Source: Methylotenera sp.
GTDB lineage: Bacteria; Pseudomonadota; Gammaproteobacteria; Burkholderiales; Methylophilaceae
Length of the DNA stretch: 14,243 nucleotides
Assembly (NCBI GenBank): GCA_027310735.1
Contig: DAIDAH010000045.1
Location: forward strand, 1-14,243
Direction of reading: 5' to 3'
Position numbers and translations under genes: made by a program. Each line of letters starts with the position of its first letter. Position 1 is the stretch's first letter. A model generated the notes under the pieces. The model worked only from the letters and a program-made list of their open reading frames with translations, made no database searches and was not told the origin of the DNA. Shown one piece after another: positions 8,666 through 14,243 of the stretch.

Positions 8666-8690
8666 TTTTAATGTACATTTGCGGCGCTAC

Positions 8691-9074
8691 TTACTTAGCT
8701 TTTTCAGCGCTACATTTGCCTTCTTTGGCTTTATCCATGGCTGCGGCTTTCATTTCAGCACTACAGTTGCCTTCTTTCGCTTTACTTTCCATTTGTTGCT
8801 TCATTTCTGCACTGCATGTGCCTTCTTTCATTTTTTCGGCACTGCATTTACCTTCTTTGGCTTTTTCCATAGCGGCTTTTTTACTGGCACCACATTTGCC
8901 TGTTGAGCATTTGCCATCTTTCATTTTGCCCGTTGAGTTGTCTGCAACTTGATAGCCGCTAGAAAGTGATTTTGCTGCAAATGGATTTTCTGCTGCATTC
9001 ACTGCGGCGGCTGCGATTGATAAAGCGAAAGCACCAGTGATAGCTAATGCAATTGATTTTTTAGTGTTGTTCAT
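8691..9074 (-). CDS. hvfA: HvfA/bufferin-type secreted Cys-repeat copper-RiPP precursor
   Basis: This 127-residue precursor has a Sec signal peptide: basic MNNTKK, a hydrophobic core to about residue 24, and probable cleavage near AVNA-AEN at 27/28. The mature N-terminus has NPFAAKSLSSGYQVA (30-44), a segment typical of HvfA/BufA2-like precursors. A low-complexity Lys/Glu/Ala/Met region follows with six Cys (56, 61, 77, 87, 104, 121). Four of these sit in repeats of the form KEG-x-CSAE. Family members usually carry EGKCG; here five of six Cys are followed by Ser and only C61 by Gly. Seven Met (51, 69, 82, 91, 95, 108, 113) may add Cu(I) affinity. HvfB/HvfC would modify the Cys before export, and the mature product would sequester copper in the periplasm or outside the cell. 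An AAGGA site seven nt before the ATG is the strongest in the operon. The function is inferred from family and context. Confidence 0.92.
   Translation of the reverse strand: MNNTKKSIALAITGAFALSIAAAAVNAAENPFAAKSLSSGYQVADNSTGKMKDGKCSTGKCGASKKAAMEKAKEGKCSAEKMKEGTCSAEMKQQMESKAKEGNCSAEMKAAAMDKAKEGKCSAEKAK
8700..8870 (-). repeat. Degenerate coding repeat of the Cys motif in hvfA
   Basis: This covers residues 69-125 of the precursor: four imperfect copies of a Met-x-Lys-rich helix followed by KEG-[K/T/N]-CSAE. The Cys-to-Cys spacings are 10, 17 and 17 residues. The first and last copies are nearly identical (MEKAKEGKCSAEK and MDKAKEGKCSAEK). The plus strand shows the same repetition as recurring CCTTCTTT and TTTCAGCACT-like words. 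The array probably grew by internal duplication, so each unit likely provides one modifiable Cys. Confidence 0.85.
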
Positions 9075-9121
9075 GGTTAATCCTTTTTAAAGTAAATTTA
9101 ATTTCAAAAACTATATATTGT

Positions 9122-9394
9122 TTAATGGTATCCAGACTCAGTCGACCGATTAATTTCACGGGAAATCCGGTCTCTCGCTTCTAAACTAAGTTGTATCGTG
9201 CTGTCACCTTCAGTGTGTTGCATCATACGTTTAACGGCATTGCGCAATACACGCAGTTGACGATTAAAATGGTTACATGCATCGCAAATGAGAAGATGAA
9301 ACCTTAACCGCAAACGTTCTGACCAAGACAGAGGACGGTCTAAAGATTGTGATACGAGTTTACTGGCTTGTTTACAAGTAAGCATTAACATCAT
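9122..9394 (-). CDS. Zinc-finger (zf-HC2/ZAS) anti-sigma factor, soluble
   Basis: This 90-residue protein has a zinc-binding anti-sigma signature: Cys7 followed by His33-x3-Cys37-x2-Cys40 (HLLICDAC). This is the HxxxCxxC core of ZAS-type anti-sigma factors. There is no membrane segment and no periplasmic domain, so it must work in the cytoplasm, presumably holding the adjacent sigma factor inactive. Loss or exchange of the zinc, or Cys oxidation or metal binding, would be the plausible release trigger. The gene begins three nt after the sigma stop codon, in the same frame. AGGA inside the end of the sigma gene serves as its ribosome site, six nt before ATG 9394. ATGs at codons 2 and 4 are alternative starts. 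It is followed after 47 bp by hvfA. The inducing signal is not shown by the sequence; copper stress is an inference from context. Confidence 0.87.
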   Translation of the reverse strand: MMLMLTCKQASKLVSQSLDRPLSWSERLRLRFHLLICDACNHFNRQLRVLRNAVKRMMQHTEGDSTIQLSLEARDRISREINRSTESGYH

Positions 9395-9397
9395 CTT

Positions 9398-9952
9398 CTA
9401 TCCTGTAATCCAGTTGATCTCTAAGCATTTTCTTAATCCCATCCGGGCTCTATACAACATTACCCAAGCATTGGTCGTTGTAATATCCAGTTCCTTACAA
9501 ATATTTTCATTATCTATTTCTTGTATGTCACGCATACTAAAAATAGTGGCTAATTTGGCTGGCAGTTTATCCATACACGTACTTAGTGCTTTTAGAAATT
9601 GTTTTTGCTCAAGGGCATTATCTGGTATTTCCAAGGTTTGCGGCTTATCAAGCCAATGACCCGTACTATCAAAAAAGTCATCCATACTGGTATCAGAGGC
9701 ATCAAGATCAATTAAATCAGAGATTGGTTGCTCGCGAATCTGTTTGCGTTGCAAGTCAATAATTTTATGTTTGAGTATGCCTGTTAGCCAGGTTCGTGCA
9801 GAGGATTCGCCGTCAAAGCTATTGTTTTTAATGGCAGCTAACATGGTTTCTTGTACCGCGTCTTCAGCTTGGTGCGTGTCGCGCAATCTTGCCAATGCGA
9901 AACGATATAGATAGTCGCCGTGTTCGTTAAGCCAGTTATTGATGTTGTTCAT
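9398..9952 (-). CDS. ECF-family RNA polymerase sigma factor
   Basis: This 184-residue extracytoplasmic-function sigma factor has region 2 at about residues 10-70, including YRFALARLRD, the AEDAVQETMLAA core-binding helix and ARTWLTGILKHKIIDLQRK. An acidic linker follows (about 75-110). Region 4 spans about 130-184 (LPAKLATIFSMRDI, ICKELDITTTNAWVMLYRARMGLR). There is no region 3, as expected for the class. It should direct polymerase to a small regulon that probably includes its own operon and hvfX. Genes for such sigma factors with a ZAS anti-sigma partner recur beside bufferin-type clusters. Three Cys (in LSTCMDK, NICKEL and LRKCLE) are present, but no sensory role can be assigned. No good ribosome site precedes ATG 9952. 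It is the first gene of the minus-strand operon. Confidence 0.92.
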   Translation of the reverse strand: MNNINNWLNEHGDYLYRFALARLRDTHQAEDAVQETMLAAIKNNSFDGESSARTWLTGILKHKIIDLQRKQIREQPISDLIDLDASDTSMDDFFDSTGHWLDKPQTLEIPDNALEQKQFLKALSTCMDKLPAKLATIFSMRDIQEIDNENICKELDITTTNAWVMLYRARMGLRKCLEINWITG

Positions 9953-10113
9953 CTTAAGATTAAATCATGAAAAATATAGATTGCCTACCACAATCCATTT
10001 TGCTCAGTTTTAGTTAGTAGTTATGCACAAGCTAGATATTTGTAAGGAATAACACGATTCTTTGACTAAGCACAGTCTGCGTTATTACGCATTTAAAATC
10101 AAAAGGGAAAGTT
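9953..10113. other. 161-bp divergent control region between the sigma gene and hvfX
   Basis: All transcription start signals for the sigma-anti-sigma-hvfABC operon (minus) and for hvfX (plus) should lie here, apart from any internal promoter before hvfA. I could not find a sequence element shared by the two directions that would define the ECF promoter. GGAATAA (10046-10052) resembles an ECF -35 element but has no matching -10 at 16-18 bp. AAAAGGGAAAG (10101-10111) is the hvfX ribosome site. Confidence 0.5.
10078..10091. promoter_or_regulatory. Short palindrome upstream of hvfX, possible operator
   Basis: TGCGT-TATT-ACGCA is a perfect 5-nt inverted repeat with a 4-nt centre. It lies 22 bp before the hvfX start codon, within the divergent control region. 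Its size and position would suit a small dimeric regulator, or it may form a leader hairpin. A palindrome this short also occurs by chance, so the call is tentative. Confidence 0.25.
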
Positions 10114-10638
10114 ATGCTGCAATCAATCAATTTACAAAAAACTAGGCTGGTAAAACTCTATGTTGGCGTTACACAACTATTGGATGGTTTTTCTACATGG
10201 CTGCCACAATTATTTTTGCGCAGCCTATTAGCTTGGGAGTTTTTAGAGTCTGGGTTGGAAAAGTATCATGGCCAGAATTGGTTTTCTGATATCACTTTTC
10301 CTTTCCCGCTTAATTTGCTGCCAGCTGATTATAGTTGGGGCTTAGCGACATTTTTTGAGCTGGTTGGTGCCGTGGCGTTATTGATTGGATTAGGCACGCG
10401 TTTCTTTACAATGTCACTCATGATTCTTACCGTAGTTGCCATTTTAACAGTGCATTGGCCTGAACACTTTGGCTCTCTGTTTGAGTTTTTAAAAGGCTAT
10501 CGGATTGTGGATGAAGAGGGTGATGGTTTTGGAAACTACAAGCTACCGCTCATGTATTTGGTCATGTTTCTGCCGTTGCTGTTTGGTGGTGCAGGTAAGT
10601 TGAGTGTTGATTATTGGTTAAAAGCTCGCGTGCTATGA
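10114..10638 (+). CDS. hvfX: HvfX-like DoxX-family membrane protein
   Basis: This 174-residue inner-membrane protein of the DoxX family has about four hydrophobic segments, near residues 30-47, 74-94, 97-114 and 143-161. Landmarks are the LFLRSLLAWEFLESGLEK opening, the FELVGAVALLIGLGTRF segment, HWPEH near 114-118 and GNYKLPLMYLVMFLPLLFGGAGK near the end. This DoxX subgroup accompanies HvfABC-type copper-RiPP loci, where it is annotated as a maturation-associated protein. Its biochemical role is unknown; a redox or quinone-linked function is only a guess from other DoxX proteins. A strong AAGGGAAAG ribosome site precedes the ATG. It is transcribed divergently from the sigma operon, unlike loci where the DoxX gene follows hvfC, so it probably has its own promoter. 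It converges on the DUF1841 gene with 14 bp between stops. Confidence 0.9.
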   Translation: MLQSINLQKTRLVKLYVGVTQLLDGFSTWLPQLFLRSLLAWEFLESGLEKYHGQNWFSDITFPFPLNLLPADYSWGLATFFELVGAVALLIGLGTRFFTMSLMILTVVAILTVHWPEHFGSLFEFLKGYRIVDEEGDGFGNYKLPLMYLVMFLPLLFGGAGKLSVDYWLKARVL

Positions 10639-10652
10639 CCTTACAATAATCA

Positions 10653-11093
10653 TCAGGTTTTCCGGTTTTTTTGTTTTAATAGATTTAGATAGTTTGCCGA
10701 GTCTAGCGGTGCGTTATTTCGTTGTGCCTGCCATATGGTTTCAGCAAGACAGTCGAGTAGGTCGTGTTGAGCCATATGTTTGTCATGATGCTGTTTGCAT
10801 AAGTCATCATAAATTTGTGTAATGCCTATGGGTTGGTTGATGCTAATTTGTTCGATTACTGATAGGTGCAAACTTAAGTGCAGAAATGGGTTGGTTTCCC
10901 CCATTTCAGGAAAATATTGTTGATTCATATAGTGTTCTGGTGCATCCAGCACTACATGATATTCCGGGTGCATTTGCATGACTTCGATAGCGATTTTTTC
11001 CAACTCAGTCAGCGTTAACTTTTGTTTGAATTTTGCCCAAGCATCAAAGAAGAATTGTCTTACCTGATCTCGGCTAGGATTGTATAAGCTCAT
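10653..11093 (-). CDS. DUF1841 family protein
   Basis: This 146-residue cytosolic protein matches DUF1841 over its whole length. It opens with YNPSRDQVRQFFFDAWAKF, followed by MHPEYHVVLDAPEHY, then the highly typical GETNPFLHLSLHLSVIEQ block (about 65-82). A QPIGITQIYDDLCKQHHDKHMAQHDLLDCLAE-like region with several His residues comes next. The family is common in beta- and gammaproteobacteria and has no established function. The many His and acidic residues could bind metal, but that is speculative. The ribosome site is weak (GAGA, eight nt upstream of the ATG). It lies 29 nt after the FIST gene and is probably the last gene of the rnf-nth transcript seen here. Confidence 0.88.
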   Translation of the reverse strand: MSLYNPSRDQVRQFFFDAWAKFKQKLTLTELEKIAIEVMQMHPEYHVVLDAPEHYMNQQYFPEMGETNPFLHLSLHLSVIEQISINQPIGITQIYDDLCKQHHDKHMAQHDLLDCLAETIWQAQRNNAPLDSANYLNLLKQKNRKT

Positions 11094-11122
11094 TTATGTT
11101 CTCAAATATTATTTATCTTGAG

Positions 11123-12220
11123 TTACTTTGCGGTAAATAAAGACAGTACTGCCGAATAAGGTAAGAGTTGGTTCTGGTCATGCATTGGCGCAATTTCACC
11201 GTTACCATAAAAACCTAATAACGGCATATTGGGTAGTTGTTGGGTGATGACTTTTAAATCACGATCAATGCCATCGTAAAAGTAGGGGCCGCGACCTAGA
11301 CATGAGAACAGTAAGCCGAAATCAGGTTTTTTACCAAGGTCTTCCACGAGTTGATGTGTGATAAGGAGCATGTCAGCTTCTGCTGTGGTTTGATTGCGCA
11401 AACTCCAGCTTAAAAACTGCCCCACCTTGAGTGGTTGAGCAAGGGTGATATTGCCTTTGTTTTCATCATAACTAATGATATTGGTTTGGCGGTATTGACC
11501 AGCGTTAATCTCTTCAGTATTGTCGGCGTAAGTTGCCATGATTAGGTGTAATGGAACTGGCTCATCGCTTTTACTATAGGCTTTCCACGCCTTCTGCAGC
11601 ACAGCCCAAGGTGATTGATTGTATTGGGGTGATTTACTATCAAGCAGGAAAATATCAAAGTCTTTTACTTGTTTTATTTTTAATGGCTGCGTTAATAATT
11701 GTAGGCCGTGAGAGGCTCTTGTCGCCATCTCTACGCCAGAAAAAAAAGCATCCACATGCCCAGATAGTTCGCCTTTGGCATTTTTCCAAACAGAAAAATT
11801 TCCTTGGCCAATGGCATCACCAGATACGCCGCCATAACGTACGTTGCCATCATTTAGCCATGTGCTGTTAATTGCATTGGGTGCACATAATGTAAATAGT
11901 GGCTGCTGAATATCCTTGTTGGGTAATTGCAGTGTAATTGAGTCGCCAAACACCATGGCGGCTGCGGCAGGTGCATCTAATGCCCAGTCATCTTCAGTAA
12001 AAATGCCTGAGGCTGAACAGCCTATGACTTGCGTGCAGTTTGCTGCTTTTGCAGCAGCTTTAATGGCGGCTTGCGGCTGGTTTGCGAATTCCGAGGTGAG
12101 TAGTAACAGCACGCTATTGGCAACGCTAATGTCAGCTTTGTGCATGGCTTGAGATACTGCTTGTGCGGCTAACTCAGGTGTAGCTTGATTGCCGAATGCG
12201 ATACTGGTTGCGACCTTCAT
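11123..12220 (-). CDS. Stand-alone FIST-domain (FIST_N + FIST_C) protein
   Basis: This 365-residue soluble protein carries the FIST sensory module and nothing else. FIST_N starts at the N-terminus, with SVLLLLTSEFANQ (about 36-48) and IGCSASGIFTEDDW (66-79). FIST_C ends with LLFSCLGRGPYFYDG (303-317) and GFYGNGEIAP (about 336-345), its hallmark motifs. FIST domains are predicted to bind small ligands, possibly amino-acid-like, in signal-transduction proteins. Here there is no kinase, cyclase or receiver output domain. I start at ATG 12220, which has an AGGA site and the family-typical MKVATSIAFG beginning. A longer reading frame to 12304 would only add 28 unlikely residues inside nth. The start overlaps the nth stop (ATGA), indicating coupled translation. 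Its ligand and partner are unknown. Confidence 0.85.
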   Translation of the reverse strand: MKVATSIAFGNQATPELAAQAVSQAMHKADISVANSVLLLLTSEFANQPQAAIKAAAKAANCTQVIGCSASGIFTEDDWALDAPAAAAMVFGDSITLQLPNKDIQQPLFTLCAPNAINSTWLNDGNVRYGGVSGDAIGQGNFSVWKNAKGELSGHVDAFFSGVEMATRASHGLQLLTQPLKIKQVKDFDIFLLDSKSPQYNQSPWAVLQKAWKAYSKSDEPVPLHLIMATYADNTEEINAGQYRQTNIISYDENKGNITLAQPLKVGQFLSWSLRNQTTAEADMLLITHQLVEDLGKKPDFGLLFSCLGRGPYFYDGIDRDLKVITQQLPNMPLLGFYGNGEIAPMHDQNQLLPYSAVLSLFTAK

Positions 12221-12882
12221 CGTTTTTCCTGTAGATAAAGATTTTTTATTCCCAGCTCTTTGTCTGGGTATTCGCACAAATCGACAATACAGCACTGTTC
12301 GCATTTTGGCTTACGCGCAGTGCAAGTGTAGCGACCATGTAATATTAGCAAGTGGTGTGCATCTTGCATAAACTCTGGTGGAATGGTTTTGATATATTTC
12401 TGTTCAACCTCCAGCACGGTCTTGCCAGTGGCAAGTTTGATGCGATTGCCTAATCGGAATAAATGGGTGTCCACGGCGATGGTCGGCTGACCAAATGCGG
12501 TATTCAACATGACATTGGCTGTTTTTCTCCCCACACCAGGTAAGGCCTCTAGAGCCGTTCGTGTGTTAGGAACCTGCGACTGATGTTGTGCAATCAACAT
12601 TTGGCATGTGGCGAGTATATTTTTGGCTTTAGCATGATATAAGCCAATAGTTTTAATGTATTGCTCTAAACCAATAAGTCCCAGAGCTAGTATGGCTTCT
12701 GGCGTATTGGCGATTGCAAAGAGTTTCTCGGTGGCGAGGTTTACACCTTTGTCAGTTGATTGAGCTGATAAGATTACCGCGATCAGTAATTCAAAAGTGC
12801 TGCTGTGTTTGAGTTCGGTGGATGGGTTGGGTATCGCGATACTTAAGCGTTTAAATATTTCAAAGCGTTGCTTGGCATTCAT
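12217..12882 (-). CDS. nth: Endonuclease III (DNA glycosylase/AP lyase)
   Basis: This 221-residue bifunctional base-excision-repair enzyme removes oxidised pyrimidines and cleaves the abasic site. The helix-hairpin-helix LPGVGRKTANV contains the catalytic Lys120, and the essential Asp138 follows in IAVDTHLFRLGNR. The [4Fe-4S] loop is complete: C187-x6-C194-x2-C197-x5-C203. All these positions coincide with E. coli Nth numbering. The gene follows rnfE by 65 bp, preserving the rnf/rsx...E-nth order known from enterobacteria. Its stop overlaps the FIST start codon. No Shine-Dalgarno match is visible before ATG 12882, and an inverted repeat occupies the intercistronic gap. The identification is secure. 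Confidence 0.97.
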   Translation of the reverse strand: MNAKQRFEIFKRLSIAIPNPSTELKHSSTFELLIAVILSAQSTDKGVNLATEKLFAIANTPEAILALGLIGLEQYIKTIGLYHAKAKNILATCQMLIAQHQSQVPNTRTALEALPGVGRKTANVMLNTAFGQPTIAVDTHLFRLGNRIKLATGKTVLEVEQKYIKTIPPEFMQDAHHLLILHGRYTCTARKPKCEQCCIVDLCEYPDKELGIKNLYLQEKR

Positions 12883-12899
12883 GGGTGTTCATCTGCTGT

Positions 12900-12926
12900 T
12901 CGTGAGCTTATATGATTGGCTCACGA
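12900..12926. repeat. Inverted repeat in the rnfE-nth intercistronic gap
   Basis: TCGTGAGC (12900-12907) and GCTCACGA (12919-12926) form perfect 8-nt arms around an 11-nt loop. On the minus-strand mRNA the hairpin would stand 17 nt before the nth start codon, so it fills much of the gap. No T-run follows on that strand, so it is not a normal terminator. It may stabilise the rnf message, be a processing site, or partly limit read-through into nth. Confidence 0.45.
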
Positions 12927-12947
12927 GAGATCCTTGTCAGTGGTGGT

Positions 12948-13634
12948 TTAATGATGAAGAGCAGGCTGTAATAGAGGTGTTGAAGAGTTGGTTTTCTCTG
13001 CCTTTCTAATTTCAACCCAATTGCGTAGCGCAATTAAAGTGCCTAATCCCAAAAATGCACCTGGTGGTAAAACCGCCAATAAAAATCCGTGGTAATCAGG
13101 AATTACGGTTAAAACAAATTGTTTGGCGGCTGGCCCGAATACCAAATCTAAGCCTGAGAATAAGGTGCCTTTGCCGACCAGTTCGCGTAGAGCACCCAGC
13201 AGTCCTAGTACTAGTGTCAAACCTAATCCCATCGTAAAGCCATCCAGAATTGACGGCACTGGCGAATTTTTAGCTGCAAAAGATTCTACCCGTGCGAGTA
13301 CGATGCAATTGACGACGATTAGTGGAATGAAAATTCCCAAAACTTTATGTAATGGATGTGCAAACGCATTAATTGACATGTCGATGACTGTTACTAATGC
13401 AGCAATGACTAATATAAATATAGGTACGCGAATTTCATTAGGTACGAATTTCCGTACCGGCGATACTGAGCCATTGGCTGCAGCCATTACCAATGCCGTT
13501 GCAAAGCCCAAGCTCAAACCATTTACGGCGGTTGTCGTGACGGCAAGCGTTGGGCATAAGCCTAGTAGTTGGACTACACCAGGGTTCTGTTTCCATAAGC
13601 CATTGACGGCAATTTCTTTGTAAATATTGCTCAT
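12948..13634 (-). CDS. rnfE: Rnf electron transport complex subunit E
   Basis: This 228-residue integral membrane subunit belongs to the Rnf/Rsx complex, an ion-motive ferredoxin:NAD+ oxidoreductase. In some bacteria it instead reduces SoxR or supplies low-potential electrons. About six hydrophobic segments are visible. The two conserved cysteines, Cys27 in LLGLCPTLAVT and Cys110 in VVNCIVLARVESFA, are those that with RnfA hold a membrane-embedded [2Fe-2S] cluster. The GLGLTLVLGLLGALRELVG and PPGAFLGLGTLIAL blocks are also typical. The ATG overlaps the rnfG stop (ATGA), with AAGGA eight nt upstream, so translation is coupled. The C-terminal tail (about 213-228) is polar and variable. RnfE is distinguished from its paralogue RnfA by the FVPNEIRVPIFI segment and by its position after rnfG. 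Confidence 0.95.
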   Translation of the reverse strand: MSNIYKEIAVNGLWKQNPGVVQLLGLCPTLAVTTTAVNGLSLGFATALVMAAANGSVSPVRKFVPNEIRVPIFILVIAALVTVIDMSINAFAHPLHKVLGIFIPLIVVNCIVLARVESFAAKNSPVPSILDGFTMGLGLTLVLGLLGALRELVGKGTLFSGLDLVFGPAAKQFVLTVIPDYHGFLLAVLPPGAFLGLGTLIALRNWVEIRKAEKTNSSTPLLQPALHH

Positions 13635-14243
13635 ATTGCGTCCTTATGAGACTGAGTGGTATTTGATAAAAGCGATTGTTGATTCATTTGGAAAAACTGC
13701 AGAGCCTTTGCGACAGCTTTAACTACGGCGCGAGGGGTAACAGTCGCACCGACCATGTAATCAAATGCACCACCATCTTTTTTGACTTGCCATTGTTTGG
13801 CAGACGTTTTGCTTAAAGATTCATTCTTAAACAGATTTATCCAGTTGCTATGGGTGATGTCGATGTAATCACCTAGCCCCGGTGTTTCTGAATGCGTCAA
13901 TACGCGCACGCCACTAATCGAGCCATCGGTACGAATTGCAATCAGCAATTTGATGTCGCCACCATAGCCATCATGTGCGATGGCTTCCAAGATGATGCCG
14001 ACGACCTTGTTGTTAAGTTTAGCAATATTAGCTTCAGTTGGTAAACGATTGCCTAACAACGTATTGGGCGCAATGTTAACGACTTCTTTTAGCAGGTCGT
14101 TATCATAATTACTTTCTGGAAGAATTTGCTTAAATAAAGCCAAGCGCGCCTCTCTTTCACTCGCCTCAATCGGCGCGCGAGTGATTTCAAATACATAGGC
14201 GAGCATTGCTGTGCCCACGAATGCAAACACAATCATGGTAATG
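13631..14243 (-). CDS. rnfG: Rnf electron transport complex subunit G (N-terminus cut by window edge)
   Basis: RnfG is a membrane-anchored periplasmic flavoprotein subunit of Rnf, with covalently attached FMN. About 203 residues are visible. An ATG at 14236 exists, but the frame continues to the window edge without a stop, and the anchor helix seems to start upstream (visible ITMIVFAFVGTAMLAYVFEI). The true start is therefore probably outside. Counting from that ATG, the domain shows GYGGDIKLLIAI (90-101) and THSETPGLGD (114-123). The flavinylation region DYMVGATVTPRAVV is at 159-172. Thr165 is the expected FMN-bearing residue; the position before GAT is Val, where Ser or Thr is common. The stop overlaps the rnfE start by four nt. 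rnfABCD are expected to the right of the window. Confidence 0.93.
   Translation of the reverse strand, partial: ITMIVFAFVGTAMLAYVFEITRAPIEASEREARLALFKQILPESNYDNDLLKEVVNIAPNTLLGNRLPTEANIAKLNNKVVGIILEAIAHDGYGGDIKLLIAIRTDGSISGVRVLTHSETPGLGDYIDITHSNWINLFKNESLSKTSAKQWQVKKDGGAFDYMVGATVTPRAVVKAVAKALQFFQMNQQSLLSNTTQSHKDAI

Noticed and set aside
8670..8679. AATGTACATT palindrome as an operator between hvfA and hvfB
   Set aside because: About a dozen perfect 10-nt palindromes are expected by chance in 14 kb, and an operator inside an operon would be unusual. It is mentioned only as possible interference with hvfB translation.
8671..8952. Plus-strand open frames with repeated Phe/Leu/Ser-rich peptides opposite hvfA
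   Set aside because: They are antisense shadows of the Lys/Glu/Ala/Cys repeats. There is no ribosome site, and the repetition is fully explained by the precursor repeats.
10046..10079. GGAATAA plus GTCTG as an ECF promoter for hvfX
   Set aside because: The spacing is 22 bp instead of 16-18, and no matching pair is present upstream of the sigma gene or hvfA.
12221..12304. 28-residue N-terminal extension of the FIST protein frame
   Set aside because: It lies entirely inside the nth coding region, is Arg/Lys-rich and unlike FIST N-termini, whereas ATG 12220 has an AGGA ribosome site and a family-like start.

Overview
The window looks like chromosomal DNA of a moderately AT-rich Gram-negative bacterium, most likely a betaproteobacterium and possibly of the Nitrosomonadales/Methylophilaceae type. 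This rests on gene content and order: a divergent DciA-type DUF721 gene and M23 peptidase gene upstream of secA, an Rnf operon ending in nth, a K+-independent H+-pyrophosphatase, and a DUF1841 gene. No alignment was run, so the taxonomic call is an inference. No rRNA, tRNA, insertion sequence, prophage or CRISPR array was seen.

Layout from left to right. (1) 18-2045 (-): membrane H+-pyrophosphatase. (2) 2046-2363: 318 bp without a gene. (3) 2364-2789 (-) dciA-like and 2819-3730 (+) membrane-anchored M23 peptidase, divergent with only 29 bp between them. (4) 3925-6648 (+) secA, followed by a small DUF1289 gene (6736-6936). (5) 6985-10638: a copper-RiPP (HvfA/bufferin-type) locus. On the minus strand it reads ECF sigma factor, zinc-finger anti-sigma, HvfA-like Cys-repeat precursor, DUF692/MNIO maturase (HvfB) and DUF2063 partner (HvfC). 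A DoxX-family HvfX gene runs divergently on the plus strand. (6) 10653-14243 (-), in transcription order: rnfG (cut by the window edge), rnfE, nth, a FIST-domain gene and a DUF1841 gene.

The copper-RiPP locus is the most interesting part. The precursor has a Sec signal peptide and six Cys, five of them in a C-S rather than the canonical C-G context. A strong ribosome site precedes the precursor and none is visible before the maturase. HvfB and HvfC overlap by 20 nt and probably work as a complex that oxidatively modifies the Cys residues in the cytoplasm before export. The adjacent sigma/anti-sigma pair, whose anti-sigma is small and has no membrane segment, is the obvious candidate regulator. 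The family is described, but this precursor's repeat design and the divergent hvfX arrangement deserve attention.

The remaining genes are housekeeping: energy coupling (H+-PPase, Rnf), replication initiation (DciA), envelope and secretion (M23, SecA) and DNA repair (Nth). One less expected link is the start-stop overlap that couples nth to a stand-alone FIST sensor-domain gene.
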